The notes under the pieces are model-generated. The model was not told the DNA's origin. It ran no database searches and saw only the letters and a list, made by a program, of their open reading frames with translations. Position numbers and translations under genes: made by a program. From an uncultured Oceanospirillaceae bacterium (GTDB lineage Bacteria; Pseudomonadota; Gammaproteobacteria; Pseudomonadales; Balneatricaceae), in assembly GCA_937138495.1 (NCBI GenBank), contig CAKZPE010000044.1:1-49406 (forward strand): DNA of 49,406 bases, in the 5' to 3' direction. Shown piece after piece: positions 1-9,490 of the stretch. How positions within the stretch are numbered: position 1 is the first letter of the stretch; every line of letters starts with the position of its first letter.

Positions 1-1
1 C

Positions 2-77
2 GGGTCGTTAGCTCAGTTGGTAGAGCAGTTGGCTTTTAACCAATTGGTCATAGGTTCGAATCCTATACGACCCACCA
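2..77 (+). tRNA. tRNA-Lys (anticodon TTT)
   Basis: A complete 76-nt cloverleaf with an encoded 3' CCA. The acceptor stem GGGTCGT pairs with ACGACCC, the D-loop reads AGCTCAGTTGGTAGAGC, and the anticodon loop CTTTTAA places TTT at the anticodon. The T-arm carries GGTTCGAATCC. It closely matches enterobacterial tRNA-Lys. Its promoter is outside the window, and I see no clear terminator just downstream. Confidence 0.97.
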
Positions 78-340
78 CTTCATCAAACCCTCTCTTTCCT
101 TTATCTGACTCATCCCATACTCACTATTCCACATCAGTTTGGCTGTGTTTTTTTGTGCTTGTCTGAACTTAATGTCTGTTCCATGCATTTGTTTTTTTTA
201 CGGTTTCCTGCCGTTAAGCGGAATGATTATCTTATCCACAGGTGTTTTGAGTGCCGTCAGGGCTGCTTGGCCTGGCTGTGTCTTTATGGTTTAGTCTGTA
301 TCCTTTTTGAACGTTATTGTTTCGCAGATAAAACGGGACT
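78..340. other. Intergenic region, no gene recognised
   Basis: This 263-base stretch follows the tRNA and precedes the protease gene. It is T-rich on the plus strand. A 66-codon open frame from about 153 runs past the protease start, but it has no ribosome binding site and an implausible Cys/Leu/Phe-rich composition, so I do not call it. I see no attachment-site repeat of the tRNA 3' end here and no convincing promoter. Confidence 0.5.
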
Positions 341-1102
341 GTGCCTGTGGTAAAAAAATATCGGTTGTTTGTGATGTTGCTGGTTATGTTTGGTTGTCTC
401 ACGGGCTCTGCGCTGGCGGCCGATAAGGCCGGTTCAGTTTTGCATAAAAACTATCCGCAGGAGCGGAAATGGGTATCGAGCCAACAGTTTCCCTGGCGGG
501 CAATCGGACGGATTAATCTGGCCGGATACGGGCACTGTACGGCGACGCTGGTGGCTGAGGATGTGGTGCTGACCGCGGCGCACTGTTTGTGGAATCAGCG
601 GGTGGGACGCTGGTATCCGGCTAAGTACGTGACTTTTGTCGCCGGGGTTGAGAAGGAGTCTTTTCAGGGGGTTGCTAAAGGGGTTTCGATGCAGATCGCC
701 CCGGGGTATATATTTTCAGAACAGAGTGAAATGAATAAGGTGAAGCGTGACTGGGCGTTGCTGAAGCTGAACCGTCCGCTTGGAAAAGAGTTAGGTTATC
801 TGCCGTTGCTGGATGCAGACGGTATGTTTCAGGGTAAGTCGCTGGTGCAGGCGGGGTACAGGGGGGACCGGGCATTTGTATTAACGGTTCAGTCTGGTTG
901 TAAAGTTAAGGCATTGCATGATGGTAAGCGCTTACTGCAGAGCGATTGCCGTACCACCGGTGGTGACTCGGGCGGACCTGTGTTGTCTGAGGAGGTGGGT
1001 GGCTGGTATCTGGTTGGGTTACACAGCGGGCGTTTGGAAACGGATGAGAGTCTGGCGGTGACAACTGAAAATTTTAGTCCGAAGAAGATTCAGTGGCAGT
1101 AA
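341..1102 (+). CDS. Secreted trypsin-like serine protease (S1 family)
   Basis: A 253-aa exported endopeptidase of the chymotrypsin fold. Residues 1-26 form a signal peptide (KKYR, a hydrophobic stretch, then cleavage near ALA-A). The catalytic triad is complete: His81 in LTAAHC, Asp137 in RDWALLKL and Ser210 in GGDSGGPVL. Cys66/Cys82 flank the histidine and Cys187/Cys203 lie near the serine, as expected for disulfides. The start is GTG at 341. No good ribosome binding site precedes it, and a GTG two codons downstream is also possible. It stands alone, ahead of the peptide transporter gene. The physiological substrate cannot be inferred; a periplasmic or secreted location is likely. The family call is firm, the role unknown. 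Confidence 0.88.
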   Translation: MPVVKKYRLFVMLLVMFGCLTGSALAADKAGSVLHKNYPQERKWVSSQQFPWRAIGRINLAGYGHCTATLVAEDVVLTAAHCLWNQRVGRWYPAKYVTFVAGVEKESFQGVAKGVSMQIAPGYIFSEQSEMNKVKRDWALLKLNRPLGKELGYLPLLDADGMFQGKSLVQAGYRGDRAFVLTVQSGCKVKALHDGKRLLQSDCRTTGGDSGGPVLSEEVGGWYLVGLHSGRLETDESLAVTTENFSPKKIQWQ

Positions 1103-1322
1103 GTTTACTGGCTGTCAGTGGTGGGGGTCTTACGTGTTGCAATTAGTGGTTTCTGAATGGCGTTTATCGGGTAAGTATCGGAAAGCAAAATAGTATTTCT
1201 CTGTTTAGAGCATGCTCAGATTAATGATCTCTGTTAGGCTGTATGGTGACCGGTAGGAAGGTGGCGTGAACTTTTGATCTGGCTGCCCGTCTTACAGAGA
1301 CTCGTCTGATAGGAATGATTGT

Positions 1323-2618
1323 ATGTTTAATTCTTTTTTCCCCAACCCGAAAATGTTCTTTTTGTCGGTGGTGTTATTTTCGGGCCTGAGTTGCGGGATT
1401 TGGTACGGCTTTAATGATCAGATGGCCTTGCTGGTCGGATTGGATATTACGGATGAGCAACCGGTTATCGGGTTAGGGCATTTTGTTACTGATTCGTTTT
1501 TGTTGTTTTACGGGTATTACTTCCTTTGTACTGCATTGTTTTCGATCTTTTGGTTTAAGTATGCAAATCATAAGTGGCAGTGGTGGTCGATTGTCGGCTC
1601 TTCGGCGATTCTGTTTTCTACGTATTTTTCAGTGCAGGTTTCGGTGGCGATTAATAATTGGCGTCGGCCGTTTTTTGATCTTGTGCAAACGGCGCTGAAA
1701 CCAATTGATCCTGAGGGTGGAGATACAGCTGCTGCGGCGGTGGCGGATGAAAAGGTTTCGTCCGTGTCTTCCGAGTTATTTGATCTGATTGTGATTTTTT
1801 CTGAGATTGCCTTTCTGGCGATTTTTGTTTTTGTAGTGACGCGCTTTTTTGTCAGCCACTTTATTTTTCGCTGGCGCACGGCAATGAATGATTATTACAC
1901 CGCTAGGTGGGAGCAGGTGCGTCATATTGAGGGGGCGTCGCAGCGTATTCAGGAGGATACCATGCGTTTTGCCTCGATCATGGAGGGGCTTGGTGTATCC
2001 ATCATTGATTCGGTGATGACGCTGTTTGCCTTTCTGCCAGTATTGTGGGCGCTGTCGGATTATGTGTCCGAGTTGCCGATTGTCGGTGAGATTGCTCACC
2101 CACTGTTTTATGCGGCGCTGGTATGGGCGATTTTCGGAACTGGTTTGCTGGCGCTGGTGGGTATTAAACTGCCGGGGCTGGAATTTAAAAATCAGCGGGT
2201 AGAAGCTGCCTTCCGTAAAGAGCTTGTTTACGGTGAGGATGATGAGGCCCGTGCTGAACCGGTGACGTTGCGTGAGCTGTTTTTGAATGTGCGGAAGAAC
2301 TATTTCCGATTGTACTTTCATTATATGTATTTCAATGTTGCCCGGATGATGTATTTGCAGGCGGATAATATTTTTGTCTTTGTGTTGTTAGTACCAACCA
2401 TCGCGGTAGGGGCGATTACCTTTGGTGTGTTGCAGCAGATTCTGACGGCCTTTGGTCAGGTAAGTAATTCGTTTCAGTATCTTGTGAATTCATGGACCAC
2501 CATTGTTGAATTGTTGTCTGTATATAAGCGTCTGGCATCTTTTGAGGCAGTGATTCATCATCAGCCGTTGCCTGAAATCGACAGTGATGCGGTGGCTGAG
2601 CCGGGTGCTGTTCAGTAG
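1323..2618 (+). CDS. sbmA: SbmA/BacA-type peptide transporter
   Basis: A 431-aa inner-membrane, proton-driven peptide importer of the SbmA/BacA family. The family has an ABC-transporter-like membrane fold but no ATPase. Near-identity to E. coli SbmA is visible in stretches such as FVSHFIFRWRTAMN, HIEGASQRIQEDTMRFAS, GIKLPGLEFKNQRVEAAFRK and YGEDDEARA. Several hydrophobic helices are evident. Family members import proline-rich antimicrobial peptides, bleomycin-like compounds and some modified microcins; the natural substrate is uncertain. E. coli SbmA is 406 aa. Here an Ala/Asp/Glu/Ser-rich insert at about residues 127-150 lengthens the loop after the segment NNWRRPFFDLVQTAL. The ATG is preceded by a TAGGA ribosome binding site. 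A terminator follows directly. Confidence 0.93.
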   Translation: MFNSFFPNPKMFFLSVVLFSGLSCGIWYGFNDQMALLVGLDITDEQPVIGLGHFVTDSFLLFYGYYFLCTALFSIFWFKYANHKWQWWSIVGSSAILFSTYFSVQVSVAINNWRRPFFDLVQTALKPIDPEGGDTAAAAVADEKVSSVSSELFDLIVIFSEIAFLAIFVFVVTRFFVSHFIFRWRTAMNDYYTARWEQVRHIEGASQRIQEDTMRFASIMEGLGVSIIDSVMTLFAFLPVLWALSDYVSELPIVGEIAHPLFYAALVWAIFGTGLLALVGIKLPGLEFKNQRVEAAFRKELVYGEDDEARAEPVTLRELFLNVRKNYFRLYFHYMYFNVARMMYLQADNIFVFVLLVPTIAVGAITFGVLQQILTAFGQVSNSFQYLVNSWTTIVELLSVYKRLASFEAVIHHQPLPEIDSDAVAEPGAVQ

Positions 2619-2635
2619 TTTTTTCGTGTAATAAG

Positions 2636-2671
2636 AAAAGCCCCGGGGTGATGAGTCTGCGGGGCTTTTTT
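2636..2671. terminator. Bidirectional Rho-independent terminator between sbmA and mcp
   Basis: AAAAGCCCC pairs with GGGGCTTTT around a loop of about 16 bases. A T-run follows on the plus strand and an equivalent T-run on the minus strand. It sits between two convergent genes, so it can serve both. Confidence 0.85.
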
Positions 2672-2685
2672 GTTTCTGCGGAAAA

Positions 2686-4668
2686 TCAGTGTGCTTTATT
2701 TTCGGTAAAGTTTGCGAGCAGACCTGATAATCCTTCGCTGATGCGTTCGACTTTGCGGGCGTAGCGCTGGTTGTTGTCTGATTCCTGTGCGGAGCGGTCT
2801 GACTGTTCGACGGTGGCTCGGATGCCGTCGGCAATTTGTCCGGTCATGGCTGACTGTTGCTCGGCCGAACTGGCGATCAGGCTGTTCATCTGATTGATGT
2901 CATTAATGGCATTGCGGATATTATCAATGCTTTGTTTGGCGTCATCAGCAAGGGTAACGCTTTTTTGAACCAGATCTTGCTGGTGCTCAATCCGGCCGGA
3001 TGACTGGTCGATGGCGGCGTTCAGTTTAACTATGATGCAGCTGATCTGCTCGGCAGCAGTGGTGGTGTTTCCTGCCAGTCCCCGGACTTCATCGGCAACC
3101 ACGGCAAATCCTCGGCCCTGTTCGCCGGCTCTGGCGGCTTCTATAGCGGCATTCAGTGCCAGCAGATTGGTTTGATCGGCCAGTTTCTGAATAACGGTTA
3201 ATGCATTGCCGATGTCTTTGCCGTCTTCTTTGAGTATTTGAAAGGTGTTGTGGGTTGTCTGTGTTTCTGCGACCAGGCTAAGAATGCTTTCCCGGGTGCG
3301 TTCCATTTGATTGACACCGTTCTGGCTGAGTGTAATGGCTTGCCGGGTAGAGTCTGATGTTTCGGTTGCACTGCGAACCACTTCTGAGTTTGATGCGCTG
3401 AGCCGGGTAATTTCTTCGGCAATGTTTTGAGTGGCGGATTGCTGAGCTGCGACGACTTCATCCAGTGAGCAGGCGCTGTTACTGAGGTCTCTGCCCAGTT
3501 TATTCAGGCTGTTGCTTTGCTGGCTTAGCTGTGTGATCAGTTGTTGCAGGTAGTTGCTGAGCTGCTGGCTGGCGGCGTTAAGTGTATTGATTTCGCTGAT
3601 GTGGCTCTTTTGGGTAGTTTGTGATGACAGGTTGCCGCAGGCCAGTTGTTCAATGTTGTTACTGGTGTTGTGAAGGGTGTTGCTGAGTACAGTACTGACG
3701 GTGCTCATCAGGAGTGCGACAAGGGTGATCAGAGTAAGGCAGCTGATCAGCAGTATGTATACGTTGTCTTCAGTGGTTCGGTATTGCCGGTCGGCGGTGT
3801 TTTTTAGCTGTTGCAGGGTAGTTTCCAGTGCAGTGATCAGTTGCAGGCTGTTGTTACTGGCGCGGGTTTTGGCTGCATAGATGTGTTCTATGTTACTAAG
3901 ATCTTTAAGGTAGCGTCGTAACAGGCTGGCAAGTTCCGCGTTGTAAATGTCGCCAAGTTCTTCCGGGTCTGTTTCGTTGTTTGCAGATTCCAGGCCGAGC
4001 ATTGATTGCAGGTCATCTTCTTCTGCTTCGGTGTATATGTTCAGGCGGGGCAGTGCCTGTATTGCTTTCTGTTGCCGGCTTAGCTGGCTGATTATTTGCT
4101 GTATGTTGCTATGGTCGGTGCTGTTGTTGCTGAAATAGCGTTCCCGGTTATGGCTGAGCTCAGGAAGTTGTAATAAAAGTTGTTGGATGTGTTGCTGGTA
4201 GCGGTTGGCCAGTGTTTGCTGTGCCTGGGTAGCCTGTCGGGTGTAGTCATCCAGTTGGCTGAGGTTGGCCAGTATTTCGTTTTCAGCGTTAATTAGCAGA
4301 GACTGAGGGTTTTTCAGCTTGCCAGCGTCACGTAAATTGAACAGTGCGGTGGTCTGCAGTGTCAGTAGCTGGTCTTGCAGTTGTTGGCGGGTCTGCTCTG
4401 GCAAGTTATTCAGAGGAGAGCTTGTGTTCTGCAATGCGCTTATGTTGCTGTCAATGTCGCCTAGCAGGGTTGCATCGGCCAGTCTCAGATAGGTGAGTAC
4501 CGGGCGGCTGATCGAGTGAGAGATGTGCTGTTGCAGGTCGGTGTAATGTCGGGTGGCATTAAAGTTCTGGTTGAGTTGTGCCAGTGACCAGAGCATGGCG
4601 GTAGCCAGAATGCTGATGATTATCAGCAGGGTAACGGTGGTCAGGCGGTTGATGGTGGATATTTTCAT
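2686..4668 (-). CDS. Methyl-accepting chemotaxis protein
   Basis: A transmembrane chemoreceptor of 660 aa. After a short cytoplasmic start comes TM1 (about residues 8-30), then a largely helical, Gln/Leu/Asn-rich periplasmic region of about 270 residues, and TM2 (about 305-330, [16 protein letters not shown]). A HAMP-like linker and the methylation/signalling helices follow. The signalling hairpin is the canonical [20 protein letters not shown] followed by [15 protein letters not shown]. The frame opens 13 codons earlier (4707), but I prefer the ATG at 4668: it is preceded by GAGA at suitable spacing and starts right before TM1. There is no C-terminal NWETF-type pentapeptide for CheR/CheB docking. 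The ligand is unknown. It is divergent from carA and convergent with sbmA, with no chemotaxis operon nearby. Confidence 0.93.
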   Translation of the reverse strand: MKISTINRLTTVTLLIIISILATAMLWSLAQLNQNFNATRHYTDLQQHISHSISRPVLTYLRLADATLLGDIDSNISALQNTSSPLNNLPEQTRQQLQDQLLTLQTTALFNLRDAGKLKNPQSLLINAENEILANLSQLDDYTRQATQAQQTLANRYQQHIQQLLLQLPELSHNRERYFSNNSTDHSNIQQIISQLSRQQKAIQALPRLNIYTEAEEDDLQSMLGLESANNETDPEELGDIYNAELASLLRRYLKDLSNIEHIYAAKTRASNNSLQLITALETTLQQLKNTADRQYRTTEDNVYILLISCLTLITLVALLMSTVSTVLSNTLHNTSNNIEQLACGNLSSQTTQKSHISEINTLNAASQQLSNYLQQLITQLSQQSNSLNKLGRDLSNSACSLDEVVAAQQSATQNIAEEITRLSASNSEVVRSATETSDSTRQAITLSQNGVNQMERTRESILSLVAETQTTHNTFQILKEDGKDIGNALTVIQKLADQTNLLALNAAIEAARAGEQGRGFAVVADEVRGLAGNTTTAAEQISCIIVKLNAAIDQSSGRIEHQQDLVQKSVTLADDAKQSIDNIRNAINDINQMNSLIASSAEQQSAMTGQIADGIRATVEQSDRSAQESDNNQRYARKVERISEGLSGLLANFTENKAH

Positions 4669-4883
4669 TGTCTCTGTTTCCGGATGCTGTTGGGGTGCGA
4701 ATTTCATCCTTTAAAATCGCCGCTATTAAATGCGCTGCGCATGACGAAACGATGACAGTGAATAAGGCTTTTCCTCAGAGTGGTGAATATACTTATGGAT
4801 GGCAATTGTCGGTTAAGGTTGCAGGTTGGCCGTAGACAGTTGCGGGGGAATGCACTAAAATACCGCCGTTTTGCATACAGTAA

Positions 4884-4961
4884 ATGCGACAACCGGATTT
4901 TTTGAAAAAGCGAGATGGACTTTTGTTCTGTCTCGCTTTTTTGCAACTTATCGGTTGTTGA
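4884..4961 (+). CDS. Possible carA leader peptide (25 codons)
   Basis: A short frame from ATG 4884 to TGA 4961 that runs through the terminator-like hairpin upstream of carA. No clear Shine-Dalgarno sequence precedes it, and the peptide shows no run of one amino acid that would sense arginine or a pyrimidine precursor directly. Its only support is its position: a ribosome translating it would cover the hairpin. I list it as a hypothesis. Confidence 0.18.
   Translation: MRQPDFLKKRDGLLFCLAFLQLIGC
4905..4942 (+). terminator. Terminator-like hairpin in the carA leader (candidate attenuator)
   Basis: AAAAAGCGAGA (4905-4915) pairs perfectly over 11 bases with TCTCGCTTTTT (4931-4941), and the run of Ts ends the second arm. 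It lies 68 bases before the carA start codon. No plus-strand gene ends upstream, since the neighbour is the divergent mcp gene, so an ordinary terminator would have nothing to terminate. An attenuator of carAB is the simplest reading. Because the arms are A/T flanked, it could also terminate minus-strand transcription entering the mcp leader. Confidence 0.6.
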
Positions 4962-4998
4962 TTCTAAGTTATTGATTCTGTTTAGATGCGCTCTAAGC

Positions 4999-5005
4999 GG
5001 GGAGG
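4999..5005 (+). promoter_or_regulatory. Ribosome binding site fixing the TTG start of carA
   Basis: GGGGAGG, five bases before TTG at 5011. The open frame extends upstream to 4915, but that part has no family similarity. This strong site decides the start. Confidence 0.8.
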
Positions 5006-5010
5006 TTGAT

Positions 5011-6150
5011 TTGACAAGACCAGCCATTCTGGCCCTTGAAGACGGAAGTATCTTCCGGGGAGTAGCTATTGGCGCGGATGGCCAGTCCTCTGGTGAGGTG
5101 GTATTTAACACTTCTATGACTGGTTATCAGGAGATTCTGACGGACCCATCCTATTGCCGTCAGATTGTGACTCTTACATACCCGCACATTGGCAATGTGG
5201 GCACAACAAATGAAGATGAAGAGTCGGCTAAAACCTGGGTTGCCGGTCTTGTAATCCGAGATCTGCCATTGCTGGCAAGTAGCTGGCGTAATGAGCAAAG
5301 CCTGGATGATTACCTGAAGGCCAACAACATTGTTGGTATTGCGGATATCGATACCCGTCGCCTGACACGTATTCTGCGTGAGAAAGGTTCCCTGAGTGGT
5401 TGCGTGATGGCAGGTGAAGATCTGAGCGAAGCAACTGCACTGGCTGCAGCACAGGAATTTCCTGGTCTGAAGGGTATGGATCTGGCAAAGGTTGTGACCA
5501 CTGATGAGTCTTATGAGTGGATATCTTCTACCTGGGATCTGGTTGAGGGTCATCAGGAGCGTCCGGCAGAAGAGCTGCCTTATCACGTTGTTGCCTATGA
5601 TTACGGTGTGAAGCGTAACATTTTACGTATGCTGGTTGAGCGGGGCTGTCGTCTGACGGTTGTTCCGGCTCAGACGCCGGCTGCTGAAGTGTTGGCGTTG
5701 AATCCTGACGGTGTGTTCCTGTCCAATGGCCCGGGTGACCCGGAGCCATGTGACTACGCGATTAAGGCGATCACTGAAATCTGTGAAACTGAGTTGCCGG
5801 TATTCGGTATCTGCCTGGGCCATCAGTTACTGGCGCTGGCATCCGGTGCTAACACTGTGAAGATGAAGTTCGGTCATCATGGTGCGAACCACCCGGTACA
5901 GGATCTGGATTCTTCTCAGGTGCTGATTACCAGCCAGAACCACGGTTTTGCAGTGGATGAGGATTCTCTGCCTGAAACGATCCGTGCAACCCATAAGTCA
6001 CTGTTCGATAATTCTCTGCAGGGGATCGAGCGGACGGACCGGGTGGCATTCAGCTTCCAGGGGCACCCTGAAGCGAGTCCGGGCCCTCATGATGTGGCCC
6101 CTCTGTTTGATCGCTTCATTGCGGCAATGGCAGAGCATAAGGCGGGCTGA
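5011..6150 (+). CDS. carA: Carbamoyl-phosphate synthase small (glutaminase) subunit
   Basis: A 379-aa subunit that hydrolyses glutamine and passes ammonia to CarB for carbamoyl phosphate, the shared precursor of arginine and pyrimidines. The N-terminal half is the CPSase small-chain domain ([33 protein letters not shown]). The C-terminal half is a class I glutamine amidotransferase with the nucleophile in FGICLGHQ and the His/Glu pair in FQGHPEAS. Translation is called from TTG at 5011 because GGGGAGG precedes it and the family N-terminus begins there; the length then fits the E. coli protein (382 aa). It is followed at 113 bases by carB. The hairpin in its leader suggests attenuation. No dapB lies upstream, unlike in many gammaproteobacteria. 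Confidence 0.96.
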   Translation: MTRPAILALEDGSIFRGVAIGADGQSSGEVVFNTSMTGYQEILTDPSYCRQIVTLTYPHIGNVGTTNEDEESAKTWVAGLVIRDLPLLASSWRNEQSLDDYLKANNIVGIADIDTRRLTRILREKGSLSGCVMAGEDLSEATALAAAQEFPGLKGMDLAKVVTTDESYEWISSTWDLVEGHQERPAEELPYHVVAYDYGVKRNILRMLVERGCRLTVVPAQTPAAEVLALNPDGVFLSNGPGDPEPCDYAIKAITEICETELPVFGICLGHQLLALASGANTVKMKFGHHGANHPVQDLDSSQVLITSQNHGFAVDEDSLPETIRATHKSLFDNSLQGIERTDRVAFSFQGHPEASPGPHDVAPLFDRFIAAMAEHKAG

Positions 6151-6172
6151 TTTCCCGTCGCAGCAATATTTT

Positions 6173-6193
6173 CCGCCCGGTATATCCGGGCGG
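6173..6193 (+). other. Perfect inverted repeat between carA and carB
   Basis: CCGCCCGG and CCGGGCGG form a perfect stem around TATAT. No T-run follows, so it is more likely an RNA stability or processing element than a terminator. It may tune the ratio of CarA to CarB, but that is inference. Confidence 0.55.
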
Positions 6194-6209
6194 ATTTGAA
6201 TTGAGAGAG

Positions 6210-6227
6210 TTTTACCGGCTGGTAAAA
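6210..6227 (+). other. Second inverted repeat upstream of carB
   Basis: TTTTACC and GGTAAAA form a 7-bp stem around GGCT, 36 bases before the carB ATG. Function unknown. It could be an RNA hairpin or a protein-binding dyad. Confidence 0.4.
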
Positions 6228-6263
6228 TTCCCGTTGAATCTTTTGAAGATCGGTTGATTACAC

Positions 6264-9200
6264 ATGCCTAAACGTACGGATATACAAAGTATTCTGATCC
6301 TCGGTGCGGGGCCTATCGTTATCGGTCAAGCCTGTGAGTTTGACTATTCAGGTGCTCAAGCCTGTAAAGCCCTTCGTGAAGAAGGCTATCGCGTTATTCT
6401 GGTGAACTCTAACCCAGCCACCATTATGACCGATCCAAGTATGGCTGACGCGACTTACATTGAGCCCATTCAGTGGCAGACAGTTGCGAAAATTATCGAG
6501 AAAGAGCGTCCGGATGCAGTGCTGCCAACAATGGGTGGTCAGACTGCACTGAACTGTGCACTGGATCTTGAGCGCGAAGGCGTGCTGGAGAAGTTCGGCG
6601 TAGAGATGGTCGGTGCAAATGCTGACACTATCGATAAAGCTGAAGACCGTGACCGTTTTGATAAGGCGATGAAGTCGATTGGTCTGGAATGCCCGCGTGC
6701 TGCGATTGCTCACAGCATGGAAGAGGCGATTCAGGTTCAGGCGCAGCTGGGCTTTCCTTGTATTATCCGTCCATCCTTCACTATGGGTGGTACCGGTGGT
6801 GGTATTGCATACAACAAAGAAGAGTTTGTTGAAATTTGCGAGCGTGGTCTGGATCTGTCTCCAACCAGCGAACTGCTGATTGATGAGTCCCTGATCGGCT
6901 GGAAAGAATATGAGATGGAAGTTGTCCGCGACAAGAACGACAACTGCATCATTATCTGTGCCATCGAAAACTTCGATGCTATGGGTGTACACACCGGTGA
7001 CTCTATCACCGTTGCACCGGCACAGACGCTGACGGACAAAGAATATCAGATCATGCGTAATGCTTCGCTGGCAGTGCTGCGTGAGATCGGCGTAGAAACC
7101 GGTGGTTCTAACGTACAGTTTGGCATGTGTCCTAAGACTGGCCGGATGGTCGTTATCGAGATGAACCCGCGGGTATCCCGTTCTTCTGCGCTGGCCTCTA
7201 AAGCGACCGGTTTCCCGATTGCTAAAGTGGCTGCGAAGCTGGCGATTGGTTATACCCTGGATGAGTTGCAGAACGACATCACTGGCGGTGCAACTCCTGC
7301 ATCCTTTGAGCCGGCGATTGATTACGTTGTTACCAAGATTCCGCGTTTTACTTTCGAAAAATTCCCGCAGGCAAATGACCGTCTGACGACTCAGATGAAG
7401 TCCGTGGGCGAGGTAATGGCGATTGGCCGTACTCAGCAGGAGTCTCTGCAGAAAGCACTGCGTGGTCTGGAAGTCGGGGCGACCGGTCTGGATCCGATTG
7501 TGAACCTGGACGACGAAGATGTGCGTTCCGATATCATTCGTGAGATGAAACAGCCGGGCGCAGAGCGTATCTGGTATCTGGCGGATGCGATGCGTATGGG
7601 GATGAGCATGGAAGAGCTGTATGAGCTGTCCGGCATCGACCCATGGTTCCTGGTTCAAATTGAAGATCTGATTAAAGAAGAACAGCGTGTATCTGAAATG
7701 GCGCTGTCTGAACTGGATAAAGACACTCTGTATCGTCTGAAGCGTAAAGGTTTCTCTGATGCCCGTCTGGCAACATTGCTGGGTGTAAGCGAGAAGCAGG
7801 TGCGTAAGCAGCGTCACAGTCTGGATATCCGCCCGGTATTCAAGCGGGTTGATACCTGTGCGGCTGAATTCTCCACTGATACTGCTTACATGTACTCCAC
7901 TTACGAAGAAGAGTGTGAGTCCAAGCCATCTGACCGTGACAAGATTATGGTTATCGGTGGCGGTCCTAACCGTATCGGTCAGGGTATTGAATTTGATTAC
8001 TGCTGTGTTCATGCGGCGCTGGCAGCCCGTGAAGACGGTTATGAAACCATCATGGTTAACTGTAACCCTGAAACGGTTTCTACCGACTATGACACCTCTG
8101 ACCGTCTCTACTTTGAGCCGATCACGCTGGAAGATGTGCTGGAAATCGTTCATGTTGAACAGCCGAAGGGCGTGATTGTTCAGTATGGCGGCCAGACCCC
8201 GCTGAAACTGGCTCTGGCACTGGAGCAGGCGGGTGTACCAATCATCGGTACGTCTCCGGAAGCGATTGACCGTGCGGAAGACCGTGAACAGTTCCAGCAA
8301 ATGCTGAAGCGTCTGGGTCTGAAGCAGCCTGAAAACGCCACTGTGCGTAGTCAGGAAGAAGCGATCATTGAAGCGGCTAAACTGGATTATCCGCTGGTTG
8401 TGCGCCCATCCTACGTGCTGGGTGGCCGGGCGATGGAAATCGTTTACAACGAAGCTGAGCTGCGTCAGTACATGAATACTGCGGTACAGGTTTCTCACGA
8501 TGCGCCGGTACTGCTGGATCACTTCCTGAACGCGGCGGTGGAAGTGGATATCGATGCGATCTGTGATGGCGAGACCGTTGTGATCGGTGCGATCATGCAG
8601 CATATCGAGCAGGCCGGTGTTCACTCCGGTGACTCTGCATGTTCTCTGCCGCCTTACAGTCTGCCTGCTGATGTGCAGGATCAGATGCGTGAGCAGGTTA
8701 AGAAGATGGCGCTTGAGCTGGGTGTGGTTGGTCTGATGAACGTTCAGCTGGCTTACCAGGACGGCGAGATCTACGTGATCGAAGTTAACCCGCGTGCTTC
8801 CCGTACTGTGCCGTTTGTTTCCAAGTGTATCGGTGTGTCTCTGGCGAAAATTGCTGCGCTGGTGATGACCGGTAAGAAACTGAGCGAGCTGGGTTTCACT
8901 GAAGAAATCGTACCGGATATGTTTAACGTGAAGGAAGCTGTATTCCCGTTCAACAAGTTCCAGGGTGTTGACCCTATTCTGAGCCCGGAGATGAAGTCTA
9001 CCGGTGAAGTCATGGGTGTCGGTGAAACCTTCGGCGAAGCTTTCATGAAGGCCGTCCGCGGTGCCGGTGAGAAGATGCCTGCCAAAGGCCGGGCGTTTAT
9101 GTCTGTGCGTGATGTGGATAAGCAGGGGGCGCTGAAGCTGGCCCGTGACCTGATTGATCTGGGCTTTACGCTGGTAGCAACCAGCGGTACTGCGGCGCTG

Positions 9201-9470
9201 CTTACAGATGCCGGTATCGAAGTGGGTCTGGTAAACAAGGTGATGGAAGGTCGTCCGAACATTGTTGATATGTTGAAGAACGATGAAGTTGCCTATGCTA
9301 TCAACACCACTGAAGGCCGTAAGGCAATTGCTGACTCTGCTGAAATTCGTCGTACAGCGTTGCAGCATAAAGTGCCTTATACCACTACGCTGGCCGGTGC
9401 TGAGGCAATGATCATGGCAATGCAATACGGTGAAGAAAAAGTTGTTCGCCGTCTGCAGGATCTGCACTAA
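6264..9470 (+). CDS. carB: Carbamoyl-phosphate synthase large subunit
   Basis: A 1068-aa synthetase subunit, close to the 1073 aa of E. coli. It makes carbamoyl phosphate from bicarbonate, ammonia and two ATP. Two homologous ATP-grasp halves are visible. The first begins with [20 protein letters not shown] and has [16 protein letters not shown]. The second begins with [20 protein letters not shown] and has [33 protein letters not shown] and [17 protein letters not shown] are the paired metal/substrate segments. The C-terminal MGS-type allosteric domain (about 930-1068, [19 protein letters not shown]) is where UMP and ornithine act in the family. greA starts 20 bases downstream and may be co-transcribed. 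Confidence 0.98.
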   Translation: MPKRTDIQSILILGAGPIVIGQACEFDYSGAQACKALREEGYRVILVNSNPATIMTDPSMADATYIEPIQWQTVAKIIEKERPDAVLPTMGGQTALNCALDLEREGVLEKFGVEMVGANADTIDKAEDRDRFDKAMKSIGLECPRAAIAHSMEEAIQVQAQLGFPCIIRPSFTMGGTGGGIAYNKEEFVEICERGLDLSPTSELLIDESLIGWKEYEMEVVRDKNDNCIIICAIENFDAMGVHTGDSITVAPAQTLTDKEYQIMRNASLAVLREIGVETGGSNVQFGMCPKTGRMVVIEMNPRVSRSSALASKATGFPIAKVAAKLAIGYTLDELQNDITGGATPASFEPAIDYVVTKIPRFTFEKFPQANDRLTTQMKSVGEVMAIGRTQQESLQKALRGLEVGATGLDPIVNLDDEDVRSDIIREMKQPGAERIWYLADAMRMGMSMEELYELSGIDPWFLVQIEDLIKEEQRVSEMALSELDKDTLYRLKRKGFSDARLATLLGVSEKQVRKQRHSLDIRPVFKRVDTCAAEFSTDTAYMYSTYEEECESKPSDRDKIMVIGGGPNRIGQGIEFDYCCVHAALAAREDGYETIMVNCNPETVSTDYDTSDRLYFEPITLEDVLEIVHVEQPKGVIVQYGGQTPLKLALALEQAGVPIIGTSPEAIDRAEDREQFQQMLKRLGLKQPENATVRSQEEAIIEAAKLDYPLVVRPSYVLGGRAMEIVYNEAELRQYMNTAVQVSHDAPVLLDHFLNAAVEVDIDAICDGETVVIGAIMQHIEQAGVHSGDSACSLPPYSLPADVQDQMREQVKKMALELGVVGLMNVQLAYQDGEIYVIEVNPRASRTVPFVSKCIGVSLAKIAALVMTGKKLSELGFTEEIVPDMFNVKEAVFPFNKFQGVDPILSPEMKSTGEVMGVGETFGEAFMKAVRGAGEKMPAKGRAFMSVRDVDKQGALKLARDLIDLGFTLVATSGTAALLTDAGIEVGLVNKVMEGRPNIVDMLKNDEVAYAINTTEGRKAIADSAEIRRTALQHKVPYTTTLAGAEAMIMAMQYGEEKVVRRLQDLH

Positions 9471-9490
9471 GTAATAAGAGAGACAGGAAT

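Noticed and set aside
153..353. A 66-codon frame between tRNA-Lys and the protease gene
   Set aside because: No ribosome binding site, overlaps the protease start, unusual Cys/Leu-rich sequence.
4704..5111. Minus-strand frame spanning the mcp-carA intergenic region
   Set aside because: It overlaps the carA coding start and leader hairpin. Composition is not protein-like and no start signal is seen.
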